Assembly: GCF_001649575.2 (NCBI RefSeq)
Contig: NC_051431.1
Span: 10,089,966-10,153,965 of the forward strand
Source of the DNA: Kryptolebias marmoratus
Lineage: Eukaryota > Chordata > Actinopteri > Cyprinodontiformes > Rivulidae
Reading direction: 5' to 3'
Length of the DNA: 64,000 nucleotides
Made by a program: the position numbers and the translations under genes. Positions 34,416 to 45,721 of the stretch are shown in pieces. How positions within the stretch are numbered: the stretch's first letter is position 1; the number at the start of each line of letters is the position of its first letter. A model generated the notes under the pieces. That model made no database searches and was not told the DNA's origin. It saw only the letters and a program-made list of their open reading frames with translations.

Positions 34416-37407
34416 CAGATTTTCTTTCCTGTGGCAGTAGTAAATTAATTTTTGTGTATCTTTCATATTTTACATTTTTGTCATTTTTATATTTTTAACA
34501 TATGCTACAGATAAAATTTATTTTTGTTTTTTTCTTTCAGATCAGCCACTTTGCTACATGTGCTTGCCTCAGTGATAAATCCAAATACCCATCTTTTCTC
34601 AGAACAATACCCAGTGACAATTATCAGAGCAGAGCTCTGGCGTACTTAGTCAAACACTTTGGATGGACTTGGGTTGGAGCCATTAGAACTAATGATGATT
34701 ATGGCAACAATGGCATGGCAACATTCACTGAAACTGCACAGCAGTTGGGGATCTGTCTGGAATATTCTGTTTCTTTCTTTAGAACAGATTCAACTGAAAA
34801 ATTACAAAAGATCATTGACATTATCAAGACTTCAACTTCAAAAGTTATTGTTGCTTTTCTCTCTCCCCGGGAAATGGAGATTCTTATCCATGAAATATCC
34901 CTTCACAATTTGACAGGGTATCAGTGGGTCGGCAGTGAGTCCTGGATCTTTGATTCTCAAATTGCAGCAATGGATAAAACTCACATTTTGAATGGAGCTA
35001 TTGGACTGTCTATCCCAAAAGCACATGTCAGTGGTCTGAAAAAGTTCATGCTAAATATCAAGCCACTAAATATATCAAATAATGACTTGTTTACAGAGTT
35101 CTATGAGGCATTATTCAGCTGTAAGTTCAAGCAGTCCCATTTAGAAGACATTCAGACGGAATGTACTGGACAAGAGGATCTGACTGGAGTGGAAAACAGC
35201 TTCACTGATATGTCACTCATGCCCATTTTTAACAACATTTATAAAGGAGTGTATGCAGTAGCCCATGCTCTGCACACTATTTTGGAGTGTAATAAAACCT
35301 GCAACAGTAGTGTGCATCTTGAACCATTAACAGTGAGTTTAAGAACAATAGTAATGAAGGATTTTATATAACAAGCCAACAGTAAAGAAAATTATTTGTA
35401 TTTTAAAATGTAGAAGAAAGAAAAGGAAATTTGTTTAAATAATAATCATCTATTGTCTAAGATTTTGCAGCAAATTCGAAAGGTTCTTTTCAAGACAAAA
35501 GAAGGAGAGGAAGTTTACTTTAATGCAAACGGAGATCCAGCAGCAAAATATGAAATTATAAATTGGCAGCCAAATGAAAATGGCATTGTGGACTTTGTCT
35601 CTGTTGGTCTTTATGATGCATCATTACCAGCAGACAAACAGTTAAACCTGCAAAATAAGTCTTTTGTTTGGACACAAGGATCAAAGCAGGTTAAAAAATA
35701 TTTTATTTGTAATACACACACACAAACACAGAGATTGATATACCATGCAGTTTTTGTCCATACAGGTTCCTGTTTCAGTTTGCAGTGAGAAGTGTCCTGC
35801 TGGAACACACAAAGTTTCACAGAAAGGAAAACCAGTTTGCTGCTTTGACTGTATAAAATGTGCAGAGGGAGAAATGAGCAACATTGCAGGTTATGAAATA
35901 TTTAATGAAAACTTTGAAATAATCATGTTAAAGTTATTACAACCTTAACTCAGTTTGTCACAATTTCTACATGCTTTGAACATTACCAAATGAGTTTTTT
36001 TTACAGGAACTTTATCTTTGGAATCTTTGAACATCATGTGTTGTTTGGATATCTCATCCATCAATCAGCATGGTTGACACAAGAAATAGTTTTTTAAAAA
36101 AATATTTGTTTTAAAATTAACCAATTTTTTCTGAACACCTGTTTAGTTATGAAATGCAAATGAAACAACAAAAAACATTTGATTTAGTCTAGAAACCCAT
36201 GGATAAGTAAAGGTAATTGGTGATTTAATTTAGGCTCTCTGACATAGTCCCCTATTTCTAAATTTAAAGTTAATATGTTTCACAAATCAGCAAACTTACA
36301 AAAAAAATGTGACACTTTTATAAACGGATCAGAAAATTTTAAATATATGAAAATCAAAGGTACTAAAACTATGTAAAATGTAATGTAATGTAAAAAATGT
36401 AAAATTTACTTAGGATGTTATTTCTCAATCAGCTCAATTAAAAGTTATTTTAAAATATTGCAAAAATTAAAAATGATAACCAATCTAAAGTTCATCACTG
36501 ACTTGCAGATTCTGTCACCTGTGTGAGATGTCCCCAGGAATTCTGGTCAAATGAAAGAAGAGATGCTTGTGTAAGAAAAGAGGTTGAGTTTCTGTCATAC
36601 AAAGAAGTTATGGGAAAATTGCTTACCACAGCCTCTTTATTGGGAACATGTACGACTGCTGCTGTAGCTGTCATTTTCTTCAGATACAGGAAAACTCCTC
36701 TTGTCAGAGCAAACAACTCTGAGCTGAGCTTTCTGCTGCTTTTTTTCTTGACTCTGTGTTTTCTCTGCTCTCTGACCTTCATTGGACGTCCCTCTGAGTG
36801 GTCCTGTATGCTCCGTCACACAACTTTTGGCATCACCTTTGTCCTCTGCATCTCCTGTGTTTTGGGAAAAACAATGGTGGTCTTAATGGCGTTTAAAGCT
36901 ACCCTTCCTGGAAGTAATGTGATGAAACTGTTTGGGCCGACACAGCAGAGACTCAGTGTTCTGGGTTTAACTTTGGTACAAGTTATAATATGTATTCTCT
37001 GGTTAACCATTTCTCCTCCTTTTCCTTCAAAGAACTTTAAGGAATTCAAAGATAAAATCATCTTGGAGTGTGCTCTGGGCTCAGCTGTAGGCTTCTGGTC
37101 TGTGCTTGGGTACATTGGATTTCTTGCCATGTTGTGTTTCGTTTTTGCTTTTCTGGCTCGAAAACTGCCTGATTATTTCAATGAAGCAAAATTTATCACC
37201 TTTAGCATGCTGATATTCTGTGCAGTATGGATCACTTTTGTCCCAGCATATGTCAGCTCTCCTGGAAAATTTAGTGTTGCTGTAGAAATCTTTGCCATTC
37301 TTGCTTCTAGTTTTGGACTGCTGATTTGTATACTAGTTCCAAAATGTTACATCATGTTGATGAAACCAGAAAAAAATACAAAAAAGAATATAATGGGAAA
37401 GGGGTAA
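33599..37407 (+). CDS. Receptor G: OlfC/V2R-like olfactory receptor, complete, inverted
   Basis: Exons: 33599-33828, 33979-34273, 34541-35332, 35462-35689, 35766-35889 and 36509-37407 (855 aa). It is the only plus-strand receptor in the window. Lineage II ([16 protein letters not shown]), with [12 protein letters not shown] where the paralogues have MLGGIFYFH. Exon 2 reads [13 protein letters not shown] (usually LNFREF) and has [14 protein letters not shown] in the pocket. Exon 3 has the loop [10 protein letters not shown], as in H and I. Exon 6 has [23 protein letters not shown], almost as in J, and the protein stops right after MGKG. The ATG at 33599 aligns with the paralogues; an upstream in-frame ATG at 33563 would add twelve residues. 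Intron 2 contains an (ATTT)n run. No defect was seen, but the promoter has lost its old upstream neighbourhood through the L1. Confidence 0.95.
34382..34416. repeat. (ATTT)n microsatellite in intron 2 of G
   Basis: About nine tandem TTTA units upstream of exon 3. Confidence 0.9.
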
Positions 37408-37489
37408 TACCGAAAAAGTTTAAATGCCATTATACAGTATATTTTACAAGTTGCTTTTGGTAACATTTATTCATGGAAATGTATGTTTG

Positions 37490-37495
37490 AATAAA
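37490..37495 (+). promoter_or_regulatory. Candidate polyadenylation signal of receptor G
   Basis: AATAAA 83 nt after the stop codon of G. Confidence 0.5.
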
Positions 37496-37578
37496 CCCAT
37501 TGTGAAAAAGGCCTTCTCTACATCTTGTTGCAAGACATATGCATTATCATCCTGGTACATTTACCGCCCAACAGGACT

Positions 37579-37880
37579 CTCAGACAGAGGCTGTTCCACC
37601 CTAAGGACAAAACACCTAAACACAAACTGAGCGTTGTGGTGTCTGCAGTTTAGAAGACCAGACCAGACCTCTATATTGGAAAAACCAAACAGCTTCTCCA
37701 CAGACGCATGGCTGTATACAGGAGGGTCAGCTCTTTAGGGCTAGACTCAGCTGTGCACCTGCACGTCAAGGATAAGGGACACTCTTTTGAGGACCAAAAT
37801 GTTCATATTCTGGACCAAGAAGACAGATGGTTTGAGAGGGGGGTGAAGGAAGTAATTCATGTAATTCATTCACAGAATAG
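37579..37880 (+). mobile_element. Penelope-like element fragment with GIY-YIG endonuclease
   Basis: The plus frame contains LYIGKTKQLLHRRM (YIG half of the GIY-YIG motif, from 37669), then DSAVHLHVKDKGHSFED and DQEDRWFERGVKEVIHV. This order is typical of the C-terminal endonuclease of Penelope-like retroelements. An in-frame TAG at 37651-37653 sits just before the YIG motif where cysteine-containing sequence is expected, so the copy is dead. No reverse transcriptase part remains. Confidence 0.75.
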
Positions 37881-38379
37881 AAGTCGAGTTGTTTGTGTTT
37901 TTTAACCTGTTTTGGATAAAATGTCTTCAAGCTCTGTCTACAAGCTCTTGTGTGTAACTACCCTATCTCGCGTTGCCTTTGCGTGGCATAGTTAAGAATA
38001 GTCTTATATCTTACCAATATAACTGCATGTGAACACTGCAAAGCTCAGCAAATTTCCAGTACATGCAAATTATTTGTAATTTACCTGTTTCTTGCTGCAC
38101 TGTTCATACAGAATAGTTTAACTTTAGCCATGCATAGCTGACAGGAGCTTTTAGACATTACAATATATAACTGTAGTAGTGTTATAACCAATATGCAACT
38201 TATTTATGAAATTTCCATTGGATACCACACACTATCCAGTTAAGGAAAATGCTCAGATGTGGTGCTGAGACAGTAAACAAAGGCTATGGAAGTGAAGAAG
38301 ACTAAGAGCTTACAAATGTGTGGCCACTGGCCAACAAGATGGATGACCAAACAACAAAAAATGTATAGACTACATTACT
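37881..38379. other. Intergenic DNA between G and H, part 1
   Basis: No gene or clear repeat was recognised. The right end may already belong to the neighbouring LINE fragment. Confidence 0.4.
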
Positions 38380-39260
38380 ATCCTCACAGAGATGTGGCTA
38401 AATGAGACTAGTCAATGCTACTGAGAGAACTAGGAGGAATACTCTACAGTTAGACAGAACATCTGATGACTTCAGTATAACTAGAGGAGGACTGTGAACA
38501 TTTATTTAAACAAAACTTGGTGCACAAACTTTGTTGTTAACCTGGAATTTATCCTGGTTATACACCCCCAAATGCAAATGCTAAAACTCCAATGAAAAAT
38601 CAGCATCTGGCTATTAGCAAACATTCAGAGTCTGCATTTGTTTTTTGGGAGAGACTTTAACTACTCTAACCTGAAGAAGTCAGTACTCCCCAAATTCCAA
38701 CACATCTCCTGCCACATCAGGGGAAGTAAAACCTTGGACCAGGTATACACCAGTATGGCTGAAGCATGTAAGGCAAGTTCCTTCCTCAACCTAGGTCAAT
38801 CAGCTTCCGTTGTTCCTGCATCCCAAGTTCACTTTGCTCATCTACCGTGTGATACCAAAAGTGAACACAATCAAAGTAAAGCCAGTAGGGACAGATTGTG
38901 TATTTCATGGCTAGTTCTATCAAGCAAACTGGAGCATGTTTGTCTCTCAGGTTACCCATGTCACAAACGGACATTGAAAAGCCATACTAACCAATGATGG
39001 CTCCTTTCTCCACAGGTTAAATAACTCATATGCCATCTTCAGCACAGTAAAACAGATAACAGCCACTATGGCCAAACCTTCTGCAGATCACAAGCCCCTT
39101 GCACTCTCCACTTCTGAAGTCTGTACTATACTGAGCCTGAATGTGTGATCAGATCATTAAGTGGCTTGTCCTGGCACATGCATCCCACCCACATTGGACC
39201 CCTACCAATTTAAATGTTTGAAAAATGGCTCTGCACTCTGTTCTTTCACCTCGGGCCAGT
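38380..39260 (+). mobile_element. Decayed LINE fragment (APE endonuclease end and linker)
   Basis: Scattered frames read GRDFNYSNLKKSVLPKF, GSKTLDQVYTSM and NLGQSASV, matching the GDFN...LD.VYT...LG.SDH end of a jockey-superfamily APE endonuclease. Upstream, a frame near 38560 resembles the usual YIPP segment. Downstream, LSTSEV and PYQFK-like words suggest the linker before the reverse transcriptase. The key D of SDH is replaced and several frameshifts are present. The clade (Rex1, L2 or similar) is not decided. Confidence 0.6.
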
Positions 39261-39739
39261 AAAAAAACACATAGAAGAATGCTGTGAAGTTATTCATTAA
39301 AGTTAGAAAGCTCAAAATCAACACTATCCTTTGCAATTGATTGCCTTAAAATAAATGTTATCATATAACCCAAAAAACAACAATGAAAATGAATACAACA
39401 GGAATAAAAATATTTTTTTAATTTTATTTTTCAAAACAAATTTTAGTCATTTAGACTTACAGAAAAAAAAGTTACCAGAGCTAGCATGAAAAATTAAAGG
39501 GAAGGAAAGAAGAAAATACTCATACTACTATTCAATTTCATGTAATATAAAACACTTGAAACAAAGAAAGAATTTTCACATACTGCTAGTATTTCACTAC
39601 ACAATTAGAATTAATCAAATCAACCTAATTACTAAAATGTATTGAGCATGGTTAGTAAATTACCATATCACATATCAAAACTATTACAGCATTTAAAATG
39701 TTTATGCCATCGCAGAGCTTTTTCCTTGTCAGAATAATT
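39261..39739. other. AT-rich 3' flank of receptor H
   Basis: No gene was recognised, and no canonical AATAAA lies within 200 nt after the stop of H. Confidence 0.4.
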
Positions 39740-42700
39740 TTAGTTGCCTTTACCCATTATATTCTTTTTTGTATTTTTTTCTGGTTTCATCAACATGATG
39801 TAACATTTTGGGATGAAGATACAAATCAACAGTCCAAAACTAGAAGCAAGAATGGCAAAAATTTCTACAGCAACACTAAATTTCCCAGGAGAGCTGACGT
39901 ATGCTGGGATAAAAGTGATCCATACTGCACAAAATATCAGCATGCTAAAGGTGATAAATTTTGCTTCATTGAAATTATCAGGCAGTTTTCGAGCTAGAAA
40001 AGCAAAAATGAAACACAACATGGCAAGAAGTCCAATGTACCCAAGCACAGACCAGAAGCCTACAGCTGAGCCCAGAGCACACTCCAAGATGATTTTATCT
40101 TTAAATTGCTTAAAGTTCTTTGAAGGAAAAGGAGGAGAAATGGTTAACCAGAGAATGCATATTATAACTTGTATAAAAGTAAAAGCTAGAACAGTGAGTC
40201 TCTGCTGTGTCGGCCCAAACCATTTCATCACATTTCTTCCTGGAAGTGTAGCTTTAAATGCCATTAAAACAACTATTGTTTTCCCCAGAACACAGGAGAT
40301 GCAGAGGACAAAGGTGATGCCAAAAGCTGTGTGACGGAGCATACAGGACCACTCAGAGGGACGTCCAATGAAGGTCAGAGAGCAGAGAAAACACAGAGTC
40401 AAGGAGAAAAGCAGCAGGAAGCTCAGCTCAGAGTTGTTTGCTCTGACAAGAGGAGTTTTCCTGTATCTGAAAAAAATGAGAGCTACAACAGCAGTCAGAC
40501 ATGTTCCAAATAAAGAGGCTGTGGTGAGCAGTATTCCCATGATTTCTTCATATGATAGAAACTCAGCTTTCTTTGTTACACAGGCATCTCTTCTCTCATT
40601 TGACCAGGATTCAAGTGGACATCTCACACAGGTGATAGAATCTGCAATTTGATAATAGAGTTAAGTTATGTCTCATTTTACATTTTGTTCAGTATTTTAA
40701 CTCCAAAATCACAGCAGTTGTCACTGCTTATCAAATCACTTTGCTTTGGTATACATATGCAAGTGAGATGAAGTATTCAGAAAAGTAGTGCATCATTTTT
40801 TATTTTTACTTTCTATTAGTCTGTTAATTTGTGTGATCAACTAATTTTACATTTGGAGCTTCTTTTGTAAGAACCCATCCAGGACAGAGGCAGGTATGCC
40901 AAAGATCTCTTGAATTTCAGTCACCAGTTAATATAAGTAGCTTACGAAAAGAAATCATGGTGTTCTAAGAAAACCCATATAGTAATGGGTAGAGAGTGCA
41001 ACACCCATATTGAAAAACCTAAACGTCCAAGATCCAAAGCCTCATGTTTGGAGACAACACCACTAAAAATCTGTTTTACTGTAAGAAATGCATGAACAGA
41101 AAACAAAAAACAACCAATTTCTCATCAACAGTAACTTCACACTAGGATTGGAAGGTAATTTAAGGTTGCCTTCGCTTTGCATGGCCTAACAGCACATCTT
41201 CAGATAAGCTGGAAAGTGTGAAACTTTTGCATAGTGCTGAGTTAAAACTGTCAAAACTGTAATGTTTGTAGACAGATAAACATACAGGTTTTGTTTCAAA
41301 ATGCATAGATTTGCATGCATTTTTCTTTAAAGTTATTTCATTTCACTATAGTTTGTTTGTAAAACCTGTCCAATAACATACATAGACACTTTCACTAACA
41401 GATGAGCGACCCAGTAAATGTTTAAAGATTCTTGCTCAGATCCAGATCCTTCATTTCAAGTACAGGTAAAAAAAATAATGATTATATTTATTATAATTAA
41501 TAATAATATGAATAAGTAGTTAATATTAACAATAGTTCAAAATGGTTTAAAACATACTTTAGAAATGGTATAAAACTTATAATAACTTCATTGTTTTGTA
41601 AAATAAATTTTGAAAGTTTATATAAAATGTTTTATAACCTGTAACGTTGCTCATTTCTCCTTCTGCACATCTTACGCAGTCATAGCAGCAAACTGGTTTT
41701 CCTTTCTGGAGAACTTTATGTGTTCCTGGAGGACACTTCTCACTACAAACTGAAACAGGCATCTGCAAAAACAAAAGCAGTGTGTGTGTGTGTATGCAGG
41801 ATGTACAACTGAATACCATTTGGAGTCAACCTGATTCAAAATTACTGCCACAGCTATTCAACTTTGGCAAACAGAAAAATAGCTATTCTTAAGTCATTTT
41901 ACAGCTTTTGAGCCAAACTTTGGTGTGGTGGTTGCTCAGAGTCATCCACAGAACATAATCCAAGTGCTAACGAATTGCACAAGATCTTTGTTTAAAACAA
42001 TCAACCCTGTGTGATAGCAAACTATCTCATAGATCAGTGGATTAATTTTTATCAAACTCTCATTTAGCAAATATTAAATATATAGTATGACCACATTTGA
42101 TAACCTTTTTGGAGTCAAACAAATTCAAAGTGGTAGACTCTAGAATAGTTAAGAAATGGATTTTGTGCAGTCCATTTTACAGATATTGAGCTAAATTGTA
42201 ATGTGGTGACCAAACAGACAAAAAATCTGTCATATATTAACAATAAAGATTATCCTAATTCAAAACTCTGGCATGAAAGATGGCGGGCAATATTCATTCT
42301 TTCAACAAATGCCAGGGCTTATATAATGTTAGAGATTACCTGCTTTGAACTCCCTGCCCAAATGAAGGTCTTATTATGCAGATTTAGTTTTTTGTCTGCA
42401 GGTAACGATGCATCATAAAGACCAACAGAGACAAAGTCCACAATGCTGTTGTCTCTTGGCTGCCAGTTAATAATCTTATATTTTGCAGCTGGATCTCCAT
42501 TTTCATTAAAGTACACCTCCTCTCCATCTTTTGTCTTGAAGTGAATATTTCGAATGTGATGCAAAATCTAAGACAAAATGTAAGTATCACTTAGTGGTTT
42601 TATAAACATCTCATGATTCAAGAATATGGGAATTTGCAATTTTTCATATTTGTAAATTTTAAAAATTAAATAGCTTTCCCTCGCTGTTTTTTTCTGTAAA

Positions 42701-44332
42701 TTATTTCATTACTGTTGTTATTTGGCTCACCATGAATGGATCAAACTGCACACTGTTGTTACATGATTTACTACACTTTAAAATATTATGCAGAGCATGG
42801 GCTACTGCATACACTCCTTTATAGATATTGTTTAAAATGGGCATGAGTGACATGTCAGTAAAGCTGTTTTCCACTCCAGTCAGATCCTCTTGTCCAGTAC
42901 ATTCTGTTTGAATCTCTTCTGATTGGGACTGCTTGAACTTACAGCTGAAAAGTGCCTCCCAGAATTCTGTAAACAAGTCATTATTTGATGAATTGAGTGG
43001 CTTTACATTTAGCACAAACTCTTTAAGACCACTGACATGTGCTTTTGGGATAAAAAGTCCCATAGCTCCATCCAGGATGTGATTTGTATCCATTGTTGCA
43101 ATTTGAGAATCAAAGATCCAGGATTCACTGCCGACCCACTGATATCCTGTCAAGTTGTGAAGGGACAATTCATGTATAAGCATCTCCATTTCCCGAGGAG
43201 TGAGAAAAGCAACAATCACCTTTGAAGTTGAAGCTTTGATAATGTCAATTATCCTTTGTAATTTTTCAGTTGAATCTGTTCTAAAAAAGGAAACAGAATA
43301 TTCCAGACAGATCCCCAATTGCTGTGCAGTTTCTGTGAATGTTGCCATGCCATTGTTGCCATATTCATCATTTGTTCTAACAGCTCCAACCCAAGTCCAT
43401 CCAAAGTGTTTGACCAAATGAGCCAGAGCTCTGCTCTGATAGTAGTCACTGGGTATGGTTCTGAGAAATGATGGATGCTTGGATTTGTCACTGAGACAAG
43501 CACATGTAGCAAAGTGGCTGATCTGAAACCAAAAAAAATAAAATAAAAAAATAAATTATTCAATTTATAGAAGAATCTTAAAACTGTTGAGAAGATAAAT
43601 ATGTAAAATACAAACCAATCACAAAGCTGATTTTACTTTTAACAGGTGAAAAAGTATTGAATATTTTTACTTTCATAATTTCTACTTACCAGTGGAATAT
43701 GAAATGGTCCAAGAACAGTAGTTATTGCTGTGCTGGAAGAGGAAGAGTTTTCTCCTATTATAGCTTGAACTTGTACAGGTCTGGTACATGGCTTGTCAGA
43801 GGTTGAAGTCACATTGTCATTACCATTGTTCAAGGCAAGGGCGACTTTTATGCTTTTGACAATGGAACTGCATGTATCATAAATATTATATCCCAGAGAA
43901 ATGCCTGGAAGTAGGTCTGTATTGTTATTAATTTCCTCAATGGCAAAACGCATGGCTTGAGCAAACTGGAAGTCTCTGAAACTCAAGCTTCATTCAGACA
44001 AATATATAATAATTCATGTTCTAAATTAGTGCAATCATTTGCATTATTAACATTATGCAGAATACCAAGGCAAGGAGAATTATACAATTCTATAATATAA
44101 TTTACCTGATGCATTCCAGTGGCAGAGGTTTTTGTGTATAAGTGTTTTCTCTGTTTTTCCAGCTGAGGTGAAAATAGAAAATTCCCCCCAACAAAATGTC
44201 TCCGTCCTTAGACAGCTGAGGGATCTCAGGATCTCCTCTTTGTCTGCACAGTGACTCCTCAGACTGGGAAAAAGACACCAATAACAGCTGTAAAAGTGCA
44301 CAAAATTGTCCTGACCACTTTTGTGCTAACAT
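39740..44332 (-). CDS. Receptor H: OlfC/V2R-like olfactory receptor, complete
   Basis: Exons: 44106-44332, 43690-43987, 42731-43522, 42340-42567, 41639-41762 and 39740-40641 (856 aa). Lineage II. The signal peptide is one codon shorter than usual ([15 protein letters not shown]). The chosen ATG at 44330-44332 lies just after an out-of-frame ATG and a TAA. Exon 2 has [14 protein letters not shown], as in J. Exon 3 has [10 protein letters not shown] and NDEYG at the pocket tyrosine. Exon 5 begins MPVSVC instead of VPVSVC, a conservative change at the splice junction. The tail is MGKGN. Introns 4 (577 nt) and 5 (997 nt) are the longest pair in the array, and intron 4 holds an old repeat. No defect was seen. 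Confidence 0.94.
41819..42190. repeat. Interspersed repeat in intron 4 of H
   Basis: Contains ttggagtcaacctgattcaa, a second ttggagtcaaacaaattcaa, and cattttacagatattgagct. These are words of a common fish repeat. Related copies lie in intron 5 of I and, more decayed, in intron 5 of J. Confidence 0.55.
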
Positions 44333-44397
44333 TATGTCATCTGAGTATGCAAAATTACATGGCTGAATCTCATGAACGTCCATGAAGATTGGAACAG

Positions 44398-44406
44398 GTA
44401 TTTATG
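44398..44406 (-). promoter_or_regulatory. TATA-like element upstream of receptor H
   Basis: CATAAATAC about 66 bp before the ATG. The CACC box position reads atgtaggaggaggg with no CCCCACC core, so H has lost it, although the flanking ggagggacatgtt is conserved. Confidence 0.5.
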
Positions 44407-44599
44407 AATTTATGTTCAGCTTGTACATTATTAAAATAAGCCCTGTCTCTGTGGAACTGCAAAAATATGTAGGAGGAGGGACATGTTGACAGACCACAGT
44501 TTTGTGTTATCATTGCATTGAAGTGTTTTTCATGTCAGTGTTAGGTGGGACTGTAAATTTAAATATTTCTCAAGACATTTTTCTGAGCGTTTAACAGTA

Positions 44600-45120
44600 C
44601 ACATAAAACTATTAATATTTATTTTCAAGTCACCTATTATTTGATTCACTTTTGTTTCACCAATTTAGTTGTACCAAATTTCATGCTTTTTAGTGAACTT
44701 AAAAAGAAAGAAAATGTAAACTGTTATTCAGATCAGTTGACAAGAAAATAAAACCCTGATTGGTCAGAAGTATGAAGGGAGCGTAGTTTTTGAAGAAAAT
44801 TGGAAATGTTGATATTCACTGTTTAAGCATCTCCATTTACCAAGTTGTGAGAAAAGCACTGTTTCGAGCACACAAAGTTGTCCCCATTCCAAAGTGTTTA
44901 ATACATCAATGTATACTGTATGCACAATATTTATTAAATAAAAGTTGAAAGATTCTTATGAAGGCAGTAATGAGGCTTTGTCAGGTCTTTCACTCAGATG
45001 CAGTTCTGACACAAAGCCGGCAGATGGCCCTCTTCTGACTGTGAAGTGATTCAAAGTGGTGTGTCGTTCATGAAGCAATTGTGTCAAGGTGCTTCATTGT
45101 TTTATGAAGCTTTAGTTTCA
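44600..45120. other. Intergenic DNA between H and I
   Basis: AT-rich. A stretch near 45050-45115 (gttcatgaagcaattg and tgttttatgaagctt) resembles a known fish repeat end but is too short to assign. Confidence 0.4.
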
Positions 45121-45124
45121 CCAT

Positions 45125-45405
45125 CACTACTCATCACACACGTCCCTCATTTGTTAATCAGCTCAGCTGTTTACACTCAGCCATCACCCCTCTCAGAATT
45201 TTTGTGAATACTCATCAGGCTTTTCAGCTCATTGTCATATCCTTAATTTGGTGGTTACTGTTTCCTACTTTCTATTTTCTAGATGTTTGCCTATTTTGTT
45301 TTGGTATGTAGCTTATTTTGCTGCCTCATGAGTTATTTGTTGATTAAAAATTTGGGTTTTTGACTTAAACATCTTCTGTGTGCACCTTGAGTCCACAAAA
45401 AAAAG
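45125..45405 (+). mobile_element. LTR-like remnant behind receptor I
   Basis: Clearly alignable with 58005-58277 of the solo-LTR-like element behind K: agctgtttacactcag, gatgtttgcctatt, gtagcttattttgctgc and gagtccacaaaa recur in the same order. The left half and the terminal inverted repeats are gone. Confidence 0.5.
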
Positions 45406-45431
45406 ACACAGAGAGCCTTTTTTATGGTGGG

Positions 45432-45437
45432 TTTATT
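45432..45437 (-). promoter_or_regulatory. Candidate polyadenylation signal of receptor I
   Basis: AATAAA (minus strand) about 285 nt beyond the stop, within a ggtttattc context that recurs behind J and K. Confidence 0.4.
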
Positions 45438-45721
45438 CAGTATTCCATACATAAATGTAATCACATCAAAAAAAAATTTAACAAAAACTGACAGAGAAAC
45501 TTGTAATGAAACTTAGAATAAGCATTAGTTAAAATGAATGAGTATGCAAAAAAAATAAAAAAAGGGAATAAAGTTATTGGTGTCTACTACAAACCTGAGG
45601 TAAAGGAAATACATTTTGTCATAAAAATGTATATAGCTTGGGAACATGAACAAAGGAAATAATAAAATGATATCAAATGTTTTTGGAATTACACTGTACT
45701 CTCTTTGAAGATAGTCTTAAA

